From assembly GCA_963786975.1 (NCBI GenBank), contig CAWBBE010000001.1:496001-560000 (forward strand): DNA of 64,000 nucleotides, read 5' to 3'. Source of the stretch: Palsa-506 sp963786975 (GTDB taxonomy: Bacteria; Actinomycetota; Actinomycetes; Streptosporangiales; Streptosporangiaceae). Shown in pieces: positions 42,345-51,010 of the stretch (its first letter is position 1; each line of letters begins with the position of its first letter). The notes beneath the pieces were generated by a model. That model saw only the letters and a program-made list of their open reading frames with translations. It was not told the DNA's origin and did no database searches. Both the position numbers and the translations under genes were made by a program.

Positions 42345-44615
42345 ATGACGGAGACTATGACCCACGGCAGGTGTTTCCCCGGTGAGGCGGGAGGCGCTGC
42401 GAGGACGGCTGCGCGCGTGACGGCGGCCGTCCTTGTCATCGCCACCATGCTCGCCGTCCTTTGGGCAGGCCCGGCCGCGTCCGCCGGCGCATCCCGCGCG
42501 CAGACGCTCGCCTCAGGATCCTCCAGGCACGCGAAGGTCAAGTACTACATCGTCCCTAAGCCCGGGAACGGGCCCCCGGTGGCGCTCTACGGGATCGCGG
42601 TGCGGACTCTCGGCAGCAGCCGCCGGTACATAGAGATCTTCAACCTGAACAAGGGCCGGCTCCAGCCGAACGGCGGGCGGCTGGAGAATCCGCACACGAT
42701 CGACCCGGGCTGGATCCTCCAGCTGCCTGCCGACGCGTCCGGTCCGGGGGTTCACTTCGGCCGGCTGCCGGGGAGGAAGCCATCACCTACCCCGCCAGCG
42801 TCACCCCGGCCGTCCGAGTCGGCTGCGGGCGGGGCGGCAGCACCTCGTTCGCAGCTCAAGTCATCGCTTTCCGCCAGCGAGATCCTGGCCGGCGGGGCGC
42901 TGCTGCTCTTCGCCATCGCCGGGCTGGCCTTCTGGATCAGCCGCCGCCGGGGCGCTGCCGCCAGGCGGCGCAAGCACTCGCGTGCCCGGCCGCCAGTGCC
43001 GCAGGACGGGATCATGGCCGGCGCCGCGGATACGGCGCCCGATCTGCACGGTACCGATCCGCACCGCGCCGATCCGCGCTGGCCGGGCGCTGACCAGCCA
43101 AGCCGGCCCGGCGCCCGACCGGGCCCGCAAGGCGGCGAGCCGCCCTGGCCCGGCACCGAACATCCCGGACGGGCTAGCGCCCCGCAGCGGCAGCCGGCCG
43201 CTGAGCACCCCAGCTGGCCCGACGGCCCGCAGCGGCAGGCCGGCCATCCTGGCCCGCCGGTGCCCGGCCAGCCGGGCTTCCCCGGCGCCGACCCGCGCCT
43301 GGCCCGCGCGGGTCACCCGGCACCGCCGCCCGCCGACCACCCCAGCTGGCCCAGCGCCGACCACCCCAGCTGGCCCGGCGCTCACCCGGCTCCGCCGCCC
43401 GCCGACCACCCCAGCTGGCCCGGCGGCGGGCACCCGAGCTTCCCGCGAGCTGCCGACCGGTCCGCCGGGCCGCGGCATGACCCGGCGGCTGGCCCGCATA
43501 ATGCTCGCCGCGAGCAGGCCGCGCCAGCAATCGTCGGCCTGCAGGAACCGGACGGCAGCTGGGGACCGCCGGAAGCGCAGCCGGACACGGGCCGACGCTG
43601 GCCGGCCCAGGTGGTCAGGGCCGCGGAGCCAGTCGCCCAGGCATACCCGCCGGCCCCCTCCGGTGATGGCCGGCTCCAGGTCGTGCTGAACGAGGCTCCG
43701 GCCTCCGGCTGGACCGGCCGGGCGGGCCTTGGCGCCCGCTCGCAGGATCTAGTCCAGCTCACCGGAGGCGAGGCAGCCCAGCTAGCCCAGGCAATCCGCC
43801 GGGACGCCGTGGAAGTCCGGAATGCGCACTCTCTCTGGCTGGCGGGGCGAATGCTGTCGGGTGCCGAGAACCAGGCTGCCGAGATAAGGCAAGAGGCGTA
43901 CGAGCAGGCGGCCGCGCTGCGCGCCGCCGCCGAGCGGGAGACCGCCGAGGCAAGGCAGCGTGCGGCCGCGCTGCGCGCAACCGCCGAAGCGGAGGCTGCC
44001 GAGCTGCTGACGGCCGCCCAGACCATCCAGTCTGAACTCGGCCGGGTGGCCGCGTACGTGACAGAAAGCCTGACCAGCCCTGGGATGCCGGTCACGAAGC
44101 CGCCGGCCTGGCCGGGCGCGAGGCCGGGCGGCCGCCCGGCTGCCAGGCCGGCCGCTGAGCCAGGCGCGGAGCCCGCGGCGGAGCCAGCCGGCACCCCGGC
44201 CGGGCCGGACGCTAAGCCAGCCGCCCGGCCCGGCGCCAAGCCAGCCGCCCGGCCCGGCGCCAAGCCAGCGGGACGGCCGGGCGCCAAGCCAGCCGCCCGC
44301 CCAGGCGCGCCCTCGGCCCGGCCCGATACGGGGCCCGGCACCAAGCAGAACGGCCGGCAGGTCAATGCCATCCGCAAGATGGTGATCGCCCTCGTCGCCG
44401 TTTTCCTGGTTGGCGTTATAAGCGGAGTCACCGAGATCGGAATGCACGGGTTCAGTTTCTTTCTCTTCCGGAACGCGGGCGCAGGCGCGGGCAACTCCCA
44501 GAATCTGAACGAGAATCAGGGCCCTGGCCAGCCAGACGCACCGGGAACGCAGCACAAGACGCATGTGATTAAGCCCGCCGGCCAGCCGGACAGCCGGCCA
44601 GGAAAGTCAAACTGA
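42345..44615 (+). CDS. LysM-like, proline-rich, coiled-coil membrane protein
   Basis: A 756-residue modular protein. An N-terminal membrane helix/signal (about 20-48) is followed by an extracytoplasmic LysM-like segment (KVKYYIVPKPGNGPPVALYG ... NLNKGRLQPNG ... PGWILQLP, about 65-130). A membrane helix (about 180-200) leads to a long Pro/Ala/Arg cytoplasmic linker with repeated DHPSWP motifs. Then come a DivIVA-like Ala/Glu-rich coiled coil (about 480-575), four to five KPAARPGA repeats, a final membrane helix (about 685-705) and a short tail. It may tether wall, membrane and cytoskeletal elements. It is the first gene of the surface-polysaccharide region. The start is the ATG of MTETMTHG. 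Confidence 0.75.
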   Translation: MTETMTHGRCFPGEAGGAARTAARVTAAVLVIATMLAVLWAGPAASAGASRAQTLASGSSRHAKVKYYIVPKPGNGPPVALYGIAVRTLGSSRRYIEIFNLNKGRLQPNGGRLENPHTIDPGWILQLPADASGPGVHFGRLPGRKPSPTPPASPRPSESAAGGAAAPRSQLKSSLSASEILAGGALLLFAIAGLAFWISRRRGAAARRRKHSRARPPVPQDGIMAGAADTAPDLHGTDPHRADPRWPGADQPSRPGARPGPQGGEPPWPGTEHPGRASAPQRQPAAEHPSWPDGPQRQAGHPGPPVPGQPGFPGADPRLARAGHPAPPPADHPSWPSADHPSWPGAHPAPPPADHPSWPGGGHPSFPRAADRSAGPRHDPAAGPHNARREQAAPAIVGLQEPDGSWGPPEAQPDTGRRWPAQVVRAAEPVAQAYPPAPSGDGRLQVVLNEAPASGWTGRAGLGARSQDLVQLTGGEAAQLAQAIRRDAVEVRNAHSLWLAGRMLSGAENQAAEIRQEAYEQAAALRAAAERETAEARQRAAALRATAEAEAAELLTAAQTIQSELGRVAAYVTESLTSPGMPVTKPPAWPGARPGGRPAARPAAEPGAEPAAEPAGTPAGPDAKPAARPGAKPAARPGAKPAGRPGAKPAARPGAPSARPDTGPGTKQNGRQVNAIRKMVIALVAVFLVGVISGVTEIGMHGFSFFLFRNAGAGAGNSQNLNENQGPGQPDAPGTQHKTHVIKPAGQPDSRPGKSN
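43334..43432 (+). repeat. DHPSWP peptide repeats in the Pro-rich linker
   Basis: Three copies of a unit encoding ADHPSWP (DNA core GCCGACCACCCCAGCTGGCC) occur within 100 bp, with degenerate copies further upstream (EHPSWPDG) and downstream (GHPSFP). The copies are nearly identical at DNA level, suggesting recent expansion. Confidence 0.75.
44214..44309 (+). repeat. 24-bp tandem repeat encoding KPAARPGA
   Basis: Four consecutive 24-bp units (beginning AAGCCAGCCGCCCGG) start at 44214, 44238, 44262 and 44286. The first two are identical and the third encodes KPAGRPGA. They form a basic Pro/Ala stalk just before the C-terminal membrane helix. Confidence 0.8.
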
Positions 44616-44678
44616 GCTGGCCGGAACATGACTATCCGCTGGGAGCGGAGCGGTGCTACATCCCAAGGAGAGCTATAG

Positions 44679-45542
44679 ATGGCCAGAACTGGTGTAGATA
44701 CCAGGGTTCCAGCTCAGCTAGCCAGACCCCGGTCCGCGAATAGCTGGATGGGCGGCGAGCTCGTATTCTCGGCCGGATCCATAAAGAAGAAGTCAATCGC
44801 GCTATTCCTGCTGCGGCTCCCCGCGTTTGTCCCGTTCATCTTCATATTCCCGGCCTGGCTATCACTGAACGCCAAGCACACGCTGACCCTTACCGAAGCC
44901 GACGTGCTAGGGACAGGTGGCGAGATTTGCTTCTTCATCGCCGTGTCGATTACTCCGCTAATCACGCTAACCGGGCAGCGGTGGATCGCGCCCCTCCGGC
45001 GGTGGTATGGCATCATGTTCGCGGTTATCGGCATAGCGGACGCGACCACCGCCGCTATTACCACGGACTTCGCCGGTGGGGTATTCGGCCGGCTGGCCGG
45101 GCATTCCTTCCTGCTGGCCGGGTTTCTCATCATCCTGCTGGCGCTCCCGCTGCTGGCCACCGCCAATACCCCGGCGCAGCGGAAGCTCGGCAGGTACTGG
45201 AAGCGACTGCAGCGGATGACGTACGTGATCTGGGGGCTGGTCGTCATCCACCTGCTGCTGCTCGACGGATTCGGCACCTTCGGCGCAGCGGACGGGGATG
45301 GTGACCCCATTTTCCACCAGCGTTTCTACCAGGCCGTGGCCATCAGCATCCCGCTGGTCATGCTCCGGCTGCCGCCGGTGCGGCGCTGGGTCACCGAGCA
45401 GCGTGCGGCCGGCCGGCAGCGGCTGGTGTGGCTGACCGTCCTGCCGCTCGCCGTGCTGTTCGTGCTCGGGTTCACTTACATCATCAACGAGGAAATCTTC
45501 ACCGGAACGATGTGCTTCACGCTGCGCCCGCCCGCAAACTGA
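44679..45542 (+). CDS. MsrQ/YedZ-like haem membrane protein (ferric reductase-like)
   Basis: A 287-residue membrane protein with six to seven helices. The segment GHSFLLAGFLIILLALPLLA and the later VIWGLVVIHLLLL place His residues where the haem-b ligands of ferric-reductase-like membrane proteins lie. RWYGIMFAV and KLGRYWKRLQRMTYVIW match the RRxLG-type and WKxLHRLxY motifs of MsrQ/YedZ. It may pass electrons through the membrane to an external partner; no msrP is nearby. AAGGAG lies 8 bp before the ATG. A hairpin follows its stop. Its position after the LysM-like gene suggests a surface role. Confidence 0.65.
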   Translation: MARTGVDTRVPAQLARPRSANSWMGGELVFSAGSIKKKSIALFLLRLPAFVPFIFIFPAWLSLNAKHTLTLTEADVLGTGGEICFFIAVSITPLITLTGQRWIAPLRRWYGIMFAVIGIADATTAAITTDFAGGVFGRLAGHSFLLAGFLIILLALPLLATANTPAQRKLGRYWKRLQRMTYVIWGLVVIHLLLLDGFGTFGAADGDGDPIFHQRFYQAVAISIPLVMLRLPPVRRWVTEQRAAGRQRLVWLTVLPLAVLFVLGFTYIINEEIFTGTMCFTLRPPAN

Positions 45543-45563
45543 CAGGATGACGGTGCGCCAATT

Positions 45564-45617
45564 CATGATCCCGGAGGATGCGGCATGCTATGACGTGTCG
45601 GATCCTCCACGATCATG
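45564..45617. repeat. 16-bp inverted repeat after the haem protein gene
   Basis: CATGATCCCGGAGGAT (45564-45579) and ATCCTCCACGATCATG (45602-45617) pair at 14 of 16 positions around a 22-nt loop. There is no U-tract. It may be a terminator, or the end of a lost mobile element, since the next gene lacks its 5' half. Confidence 0.65.
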
Positions 45618-45669
45618 GAACGATACTCACCATTTCACCTCCTGACCCCGGTCGGCCCAGCGCCTGAGG

Positions 45670-46308
45670 CACGGCGGCCGATCCGATACCGGCATCCGGG
45701 CCGCGGTGCTCAAGGTCGTCACCGACGAGCAAGGCGTCACGCCGGACGTTGAGCGGCTGGCCCGCGCGGTCGCCAACGTCAGCGTGCGCACCGGCAACGT
45801 GATCTGCACGCATGCGCACGCGCCGTCCCGCAGCGGGCTGGAGCAGCAGCGGATCTTCGCCGAGCAGGGCGCCGACCTTGGCCGGGTGATGATCGGGCAC
45901 TCCAACGAGTCGACGGATCTCGGCTACCTGACGGAGCTGATCGACCACGGCTCCTATGTTGGCTGGGACCGGTGCGGCCTGGCCGTCACGGTGCCGCTGC
46001 ACGTTCAGCTGGACACGCTGGCTGAACTCTGCAAGCGCGGTTACGCAAGCCGGCTGATGCTGTCACACGACAAGTCATCCTTCATGGACTGGTTCACGAA
46101 CGCCGAGGTGGACGCGGTCCTGCCGGACTGGAAGTACTCCTACATCCACACCGGGGTGCTGCCGGGCCTGCGGGACCGCGGCGTGCCGGACGACCAGATC
46201 GAGCAGATCCTGGTGCGCAATCCGGGCGAGTTCTTCGCCCAGCAGGGCACCGGCACGCCGCCGGGCGCCGCCGCAGCCCGGAGCGCAGTCATCGCGCCGG
46301 AAACCTGA
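45670..46308 (+). pseudogene. Phosphotriesterase-family hydrolase, N-terminally truncated
   Basis: The 3' two thirds of an amidohydrolase of the phosphotriesterase group. DTGIRAAVLKVVTDEQGVT leads to metal-site residues in VICTHAHA and VMIGHSNE, substrate-side WDRCGL, and the conserved metal Asp in RLMLSHDKS. The first 100 or so residues, with the HxH metal pair, are absent, and no start codon with a ribosome site precedes the homology (GTG 45706 is the first). A complete protein would be about 320 residues. It lies directly after the inverted repeat at 45564-45617, so the 5' loss may be linked to that structure. Confidence 0.8.
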
Positions 46309-47038
46309 GCAGTGCCGGTCCCCGCACCGCCCGAGGGCGCGAGCCCGTTCGGCTCGGCCGAGTGCGGCCCGACGCACGGGGCCCGCCGCTACACGAACCT
46401 GGGTGTTTCCTGGTCGTCATGCTCCGCCGCGCCGTCGAGGAGCGACCGCCGACCCGCACGCGGTCGTCGCGTGCGGGCGAGGGCACCTCGCGGACTTCAA
46501 CGTGCCGCAGTTCATCGCGGGACGGACACCGCACTGCCGTGTAATCCTAGCGGAAAACTATTGAAAGTCCCGCTCCGCGGGACCGACTTCGCCGCGCCGC
46601 TGTTCTAGGCGATTCTTTACCAGGCATCACACGCGTATGCCATATCAGATGATTCCGCAACCTATAGCCTCCTATAGGCGCCCCGGGCGCCATGCCGATG
46701 TCCAGGTCACCGGAACCGGCCGCCGCCGGGGGGCGGTCGCGCTTCCCGTCGGCCGTCGATAGCAGGAGGATGCTGCCCCGTAATGGCAGATGGGATGCTA
46801 GAGGAAGCCGGGCCGCCAGGGCGGCCTGCCCGGCACGCGCACGCGGCCAGGCAGCACGCCGCGGTCGAGGCCCTGCTGGGCATTGCCGAGCGGGCACCAG
46901 CCCGGGTAGCCGAGCGGGTCCCGCTGCACAACGCGGAGCGGGCGCCGCACTGGCTTGCTGCGCCGCCGCTGGCCGACGCCAGGACGCACGCGGCCGGCAC
47001 GCTAACCCGTCACCCCGCGCAGAACCCGAGGGATCACT
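46309..47038. promoter_or_regulatory. Hairpins and promoter region before the polysaccharide synthase genes
   Basis: Perfect hairpins are CCCGCACGCG/CGCGTGCGGG with a 5-nt loop (46453-46477) and GTCCCGC/GCGGGAC with a 3-nt loop (46567-46583), both likely terminators of upstream transcription. An A/T-rich pocket (46600-46680) contains CCTATAG-CCT-CCTATAGG (46661-46678), followed by the palindrome GGCGCCCCGGGCGCC (46677-46691). AGGAGG at 46769 precedes an ATG at 46783, whose Ala/Arg-rich frame runs open into the synthase frame; it looks non-genic but could be a long alternative N-terminus. Confidence 0.4.
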
Positions 47039-47155
47039 ATGACGTTCTACCGCGCCTTCGTGCTGATCAGCTACGGGTCCGTGGCGCTTACCACGACACT
47101 GGTCGTCGTGCTCAGGTACTGCTGGCGCCGCCGCAAGCCACTCCAGGAGCCCTGA
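47039..47155 (+). CDS. 38-residue single-helix membrane peptide
   Basis: The frame MTFYRAFVLISYGSVALTTT continues LVVVLRYCWRRRKPLQEP and stops. It is one transmembrane helix followed by a strongly basic end, so the C-terminus should be cytoplasmic. GAGGG lies 6 bp upstream of the ATG. The stop TGA overlaps the first codon (CTG) of the mature glycosyltransferase frame, giving CTGA where coupled actinobacterial genes usually have ATGA. Size, charge layout and coupling argue for a real accessory subunit of the synthase, like small helper subunits of other processive synthases. That is inference. Confidence 0.65.
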   Translation: MTFYRAFVLISYGSVALTTTLVVVLRYCWRRRKPLQEP

Positions 47156-48501
47156 ACTTCAGCTACGACATCCCCGCGGTGCGGTTCCGGCGCAGCGCGA
47201 TCTCGATCATCCTTGCGCTGTCCCTGCTGCTGGTCGCCGTCCGCACCGGGTGGCACCTGGCCTACGTGCTGACCCACGCGGCTTACTGGATGCTGATGCC
47301 GATCTGGGCACTTACCTTCCTGGTCCCGTGCGCCACGCTGTTCCTGTCCTGGCTGGACCGGCCCTATAAGGTGACGCCCCGGCAGGAGCAGCAGCTGCGG
47401 CGCCTGTTCGTGGCGGTCGCCATCCCGGTCTACAACGAGGACCCCGAGCTGCTCGACCGGTGCCTGTGGTCGCTGGCCAACTCCAGCAGGCCGCCCAACA
47501 AGATCCACGTCGTCGAGGACGGGCCATCCGGGAACTACGCCGCGGTGCGCGAGCACTGGCTGACCGTTCCGGGCGTGCACTGGACCAGGCTGCCGGAGAA
47601 CCGCGGCAAGAAGCACGCTCAGTCCGCGGTCTTCACGTCGTGCCCGGAAGCGGACATCTTCATCACCGTGGACAGCGACACCACGCTGGAACAGCACGCC
47701 ATCGAGGAAGGGCTGAAGCCCTTCGCCAACCCGCGGATCGCATCCGTCGCCGGGATCGAGGAGATCTACAACAAGCGGGCCAACTGGCTGACCATGACCT
47801 GCTCGGTGCGGAATACCGTGTCCCAGCTCATCGCCTGGAGCACCCAGTCGGTCTTCGGCGACGTGCTGATCAACCGGGGCACCTTCGCGCTCTACCGGGC
47901 GCACATCATCCGGGAGATCATCCCCGCGTACCTCAACGAGACGTTCCTCGGGCACCCGGTGAAGCTCGGCGACGACTCGGCGCTCACCCTGTTCGCCAGG
48001 GCGCACGGCCGCTGCGTGCAGCAGGTGACGGCGTTCTGCCTGCCGATGTACCCGGAGAACCTGTCGCACCACTTCCGCCAGTGGCTGCGCTGGGCGCGCG
48101 GCGGCTCGGTGCGGAATTACTGGCGCATCCGCTACCTGTCGCCGCGGTCCTGGAGCTGGTGGTGGATCGTCTTCGGGCTGTACTACATCCCCATCTCGGC
48201 GATCGTCCCGGTGGTCTACGCAGTCACCTGGCCGTCGTCCGCCAGGGTCATCGGCTACATCGGGATACTCATGATCAGCTGGGCTTACCTGGTGAGCCCG
48301 CGGAGCCTGTGCGTGCAGCGCGAGGGGGAAAGCCGGCTGTTCCGCCTCGGCTCGATGTTCATGTACCCGGCCGGGATCATCTGGACGTCCGTCGTGCTGC
48401 GCCCGATCCGCCTGTACGGGATCTTCACCTGGTACAAGCAGGGCTGGGTAACGCGCACGGCCGGGATCGAAGTGACCGCCCACCACTTCCGGGAGCAGTA
48501 A
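47152..48501 (+). CDS. Processive family 2 glycosyltransferase (polysaccharide synthase)
   Basis: A membrane GT2 enzyme of the hyaluronan/chitin/cellulose synthase type, about 449 residues. Two N-terminal helices (about 12-70) precede the catalytic domain with VAIPVYNEDPELL, the DxD motif in TVDSDTT (about 174-176), the acceptor-side GDDSALTLFA and the processivity motif RQWLRWARG. Three to four C-terminal helices form the channel. NFSYDIPAVRFRRSAI looks like the natural start, but its first codon is CTG (47152) with GGAG upstream; homologs would be expected to start ATG there. Otherwise translation would begin far upstream (46783) in sequence without family features. GH26 follows 8 bp after the stop. 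Confidence 0.85.
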   Translation: MNFSYDIPAVRFRRSAISIILALSLLLVAVRTGWHLAYVLTHAAYWMLMPIWALTFLVPCATLFLSWLDRPYKVTPRQEQQLRRLFVAVAIPVYNEDPELLDRCLWSLANSSRPPNKIHVVEDGPSGNYAAVREHWLTVPGVHWTRLPENRGKKHAQSAVFTSCPEADIFITVDSDTTLEQHAIEEGLKPFANPRIASVAGIEEIYNKRANWLTMTCSVRNTVSQLIAWSTQSVFGDVLINRGTFALYRAHIIREIIPAYLNETFLGHPVKLGDDSALTLFARAHGRCVQQVTAFCLPMYPENLSHHFRQWLRWARGGSVRNYWRIRYLSPRSWSWWWIVFGLYYIPISAIVPVVYAVTWPSSARVIGYIGILMISWAYLVSPRSLCVQREGESRLFRLGSMFMYPAGIIWTSVVLRPIRLYGIFTWYKQGWVTRTAGIEVTAHHFREQ

Positions 48502-48509
48502 CCGCCGCG

Positions 48510-49499
48510 ATGGGATTCACGCAGTCGGCACGTTTCCGCGGCGGGATCGGGCTAGCGGTCTGCCTGCCCGTGGCCGCGCTCGTCGGCTCGATCGCGCTGG
48601 CCGGCGGCTACAGCTCAACTACGCCGCCAAGGCCGCGCATAGTGACGACCCTGCCGGCCAGGCCCCTGTCCTACCTAGGCGTCTTCGAGGACGGCACGCC
48701 CGGCTCCTACCAGCCAGTGCGTAATTTCGCTAAGGCAACCGAACGGCACCCGAACATCGCCCTCTACTTCAGCAGCTGGAAGCAGAACTTCAACTTCAAT
48801 TTCGCCCGGCAAGCACGGGCCAACCACGCCGTCGTGCTGGTGCAGATGGATCCGTTCACTGCCCGGCTGTCAAAGATCGCAGCCGGAAAACAGGACTTCT
48901 ACCTGAAACCTTTCGCTGACCAGATCCGGTCTTTCCACTACCCGGTCATTATCAGCTTCGCGCATGAGATGAACGGCAACTGGTATCCCTGGGGGGTGGG
49001 AAAGGCCACGCCACGCCAGTTCCGGCGGGCCTGGCGCCATGTAGTCAGGATCTTCCGGGATCAGCGTGCGAATAACGTCACCTGGCTGTGGGCCATTCAC
49101 TCCATCGGGGCGAACCTGAAGATCCTGCGCTCCTACTGGCCCGGCAGGCGCTACGTGACCTGGGTCGGCCTGGACGGCTACTACGCCCTGCCGTCCGACA
49201 ACTTCCGCTATGTCTTCGGGAAAACGGTCAAGGCAGTTCGCAGGATCACCACCAAGCCAGTGCTGATCTCGGAAACCGCGGTAGGCAAGAAGACTGGCAA
49301 GCAGCCCGCGGGAATCGCCAATATGCTCGCCGGGATCAAGCGCCAGCGGCTGCTCGGGCTGGTCTGGTTCGACCGGCATCAGATTCAGGACGTGCATCAT
49401 CAGGACTGGCGGCTGGAAGGCAAGCCTAAGGCGATAACGGCTTTCATCAAGGCGACCAGTGGCTACCGCCCGGTGATTCCCGGCAAGCCTGGTAACTGA
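48510..49499 (+). CDS. Secreted glycoside hydrolase, GH26 (beta-mannanase-like)
   Basis: A 329-residue exported protein with an N-terminal signal/anchor (about 12-32) and a GH26-like barrel. The acid/base Glu (about 153) is in SFAHEMNGNWYPWG and the nucleophile Glu (about 255) in VLISETAVG. The W in LVWFDRHQ closes the active site. GH26 enzymes cut beta-1,4-mannan, beta-1,3-xylan or mixed beta-glucans. Next to a processive synthase it probably trims or releases the exported polymer, as BcsZ and AlgL-type hydrolases do. The start ATG lies 8 bp after the synthase stop. Confidence 0.85.
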   Translation: MGFTQSARFRGGIGLAVCLPVAALVGSIALAGGYSSTTPPRPRIVTTLPARPLSYLGVFEDGTPGSYQPVRNFAKATERHPNIALYFSSWKQNFNFNFARQARANHAVVLVQMDPFTARLSKIAAGKQDFYLKPFADQIRSFHYPVIISFAHEMNGNWYPWGVGKATPRQFRRAWRHVVRIFRDQRANNVTWLWAIHSIGANLKILRSYWPGRRYVTWVGLDGYYALPSDNFRYVFGKTVKAVRRITTKPVLISETAVGKKTGKQPAGIANMLAGIKRQRLLGLVWFDRHQIQDVHHQDWRLEGKPKAITAFIKATSGYRPVIPGKPGN

Positions 49500-49518
49500 G
49501 CGCCCGAAGACGGCCTGA

Positions 49519-50862
49519 TCAACGCGGATCGCGAAGCCGGGCTGGATTCTCGCCGTCTGCCCTGGGCTCAGCGGCCGCCGCCTCCGGCTGCCCCGCGGCC
49601 TGGGCGCCGGCCGCGCGGGCGCGCTCGGCGGACAGTTCCCTTTCCTGCTCGTTACGGGTCAGCGCGGCCGCCCGCTCGAACTCGGCCCTGGCCTCGTCCG
49701 GGCGGCCCAGTTTCATCAGCAGGTCGCCGCGGACGCTGGGCAGCAGGTGATAGCCCCGCAGCGCCGGCTCGGTCATGAGCACGTCCACCATGTCCAGGCC
49801 GGCCTGGGCGCCGAACGCCATCGACACCGCTACCGCCCGGTTCAGCTCTACCACCGGCGACGGCTGCACCTCGGAAAGCACCGCGTAGAGCTCGGTGATG
49901 CGCGCCCAGTCCGTGTCCTCCGGCCGGAACGCGCGAGCATGGCAGGCGGCGATGGCCGCCTGCAGCGCGTACGGCCCGCGCGCCCCGCCGAGTTCCTCGG
50001 ACCGGGCAAGAGCCGCCAGGCCACGGTTGATTAGCAGCCGGTCCCAGCGGCTCCGGTCCTGGTCAAGCAGCAGGACCGGCTCGCCGGACGGGCCGCGGCG
50101 GGCGCGAACGCGGGACGCCTGGATTTCCAGCAGCGCGACCAGGCCGTGCACCTCGGGCTCCTCCGGCATGAGCTGGGCGAGGATGCGACCGAGCCGCAGC
50201 GCGTCCTCGCACAGCGCCGGGCGCATCCAGTCGTCGCCGGCCGTCGCCGAGTAGCCTTCGTTAAAAATCAGGTAGATGACCTCGAGGACAGCTGACAGGC
50301 GGGCCGGCCGCGCTGCCGCGCCCGGCACCTCGAATGGCACCTTTGCCCTGGCCAGAGTCTTCTTGGCTCGGACGATCCGCTGCGCGATCGTCGGCTCCGG
50401 CACCAGGTAGGCGCGCGCGATCTCGGCGGTGGTCAGGCCGCCGAGCAACCGCAGCGTCAGCGCGACCCGGGCCGGCACGGCAAGCACCGGGTGACAGGCG
50501 GTGAACACCAGCCGCAGCAGGTCGTCATCGATGTCGTCGGAGAACGCGCGATCGAAGTCGGGAGTGACGCTGTCGCCCTCGGCCTCCAGCGCGCGGCCGA
50601 TCTGGGCGTACTTCTGCCGCAGCTCCCGGTTCCGCCGGAACTGGTCGACCGCCCGGCGCTTGGCGACCGTCATCAGCCAGGCGCCCGCGTTGCGCGGCAC
50701 CCCCGAATCCGGCCACTGCTCGAGGGCGGCGACCACGGCGTCCTGGGCGAGTTCCTCGGCTAGCCCGACGTCGCCGGTGTACCTGGCCAGCCCGGCGATC
50801 AGCCGCGCTGACTCCATCCGGACGACGGACTCGATCGCAGCATGAGTCTCCGAGGCCGTCAC
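49519..50862 (-). CDS. ECF42-type RNA polymerase sigma factor with C-terminal TPR-like domain
   Basis: A 447-residue sigma factor, far longer than usual ECF factors. Regions 2 and 4 (about 12-170) include LAEELAQDAVVAALEQWP, NAGAWLMTVAKRRAVDQFRR and the helix-turn-helix LTTAEIARAYLVPEPTIAQR. The 260-residue C-terminal extension (IYLIFNEGYSAT, PEVHGLVALLEIQASR, WDRLLINRGLAAL, SPVVELNRAVAVSMAFG) is the TPR-like domain of the ECF42 group. These factors have no anti-sigma factor and are encoded next to DGPF-motif YciI proteins, exactly as here. The last 50 residues are Ala/Glu-rich. The extension is thought to regulate activity. Confidence 0.92.
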   Translation of the reverse strand: MTASETHAAIESVVRMESARLIAGLARYTGDVGLAEELAQDAVVAALEQWPDSGVPRNAGAWLMTVAKRRAVDQFRRNRELRQKYAQIGRALEAEGDSVTPDFDRAFSDDIDDDLLRLVFTACHPVLAVPARVALTLRLLGGLTTAEIARAYLVPEPTIAQRIVRAKKTLARAKVPFEVPGAAARPARLSAVLEVIYLIFNEGYSATAGDDWMRPALCEDALRLGRILAQLMPEEPEVHGLVALLEIQASRVRARRGPSGEPVLLLDQDRSRWDRLLINRGLAALARSEELGGARGPYALQAAIAACHARAFRPEDTDWARITELYAVLSEVQPSPVVELNRAVAVSMAFGAQAGLDMVDVLMTEPALRGYHLLPSVRGDLLMKLGRPDEARAEFERAAALTRNEQERELSAERARAAGAQAAGQPEAAAAEPRADGENPARLRDPR

Positions 50863-50943
50863 GACAACCGATCACACCACCCGGCGGCTGGCCGGGCAAG
50901 CCAGCCCGGGCCGGCCCGGCCGGCCCCGTGGTGACTTGCCGCG

Positions 50944-50995
50944 GGTGAATGCGGGGATCGGTCACCCCCGGTGCTACCGATCCCCGCGCTTCACC
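50944..50995. terminator. Strong hairpin between the DGPF and sigma genes
   Basis: GCGGGGATCGGT (50951-50962) pairs perfectly with ACCGATCCCCGC (50976-50987) around a 13-nt loop. GGTGAA/TTCACC extend the stem outside. It begins 16 bp after the DGPF gene stop on the minus strand. There is no U-tract, as is common in actinomycetes. It would reduce read-through from the DGPF gene into the sigma gene. Confidence 0.7.
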
Positions 50996-51010
50996 ACGCC
51001 GGACGGCCCG

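Noticed and set aside
46783..47151. Long N-terminal extension of the glycosyltransferase starting at an ATG with AGGAGG upstream
   Set aside because: The 123-residue extension is Ala/Arg/His-rich without family similarity, and a well-formed 38-residue membrane peptide lies in another frame within it. It is kept only as an alternative start.
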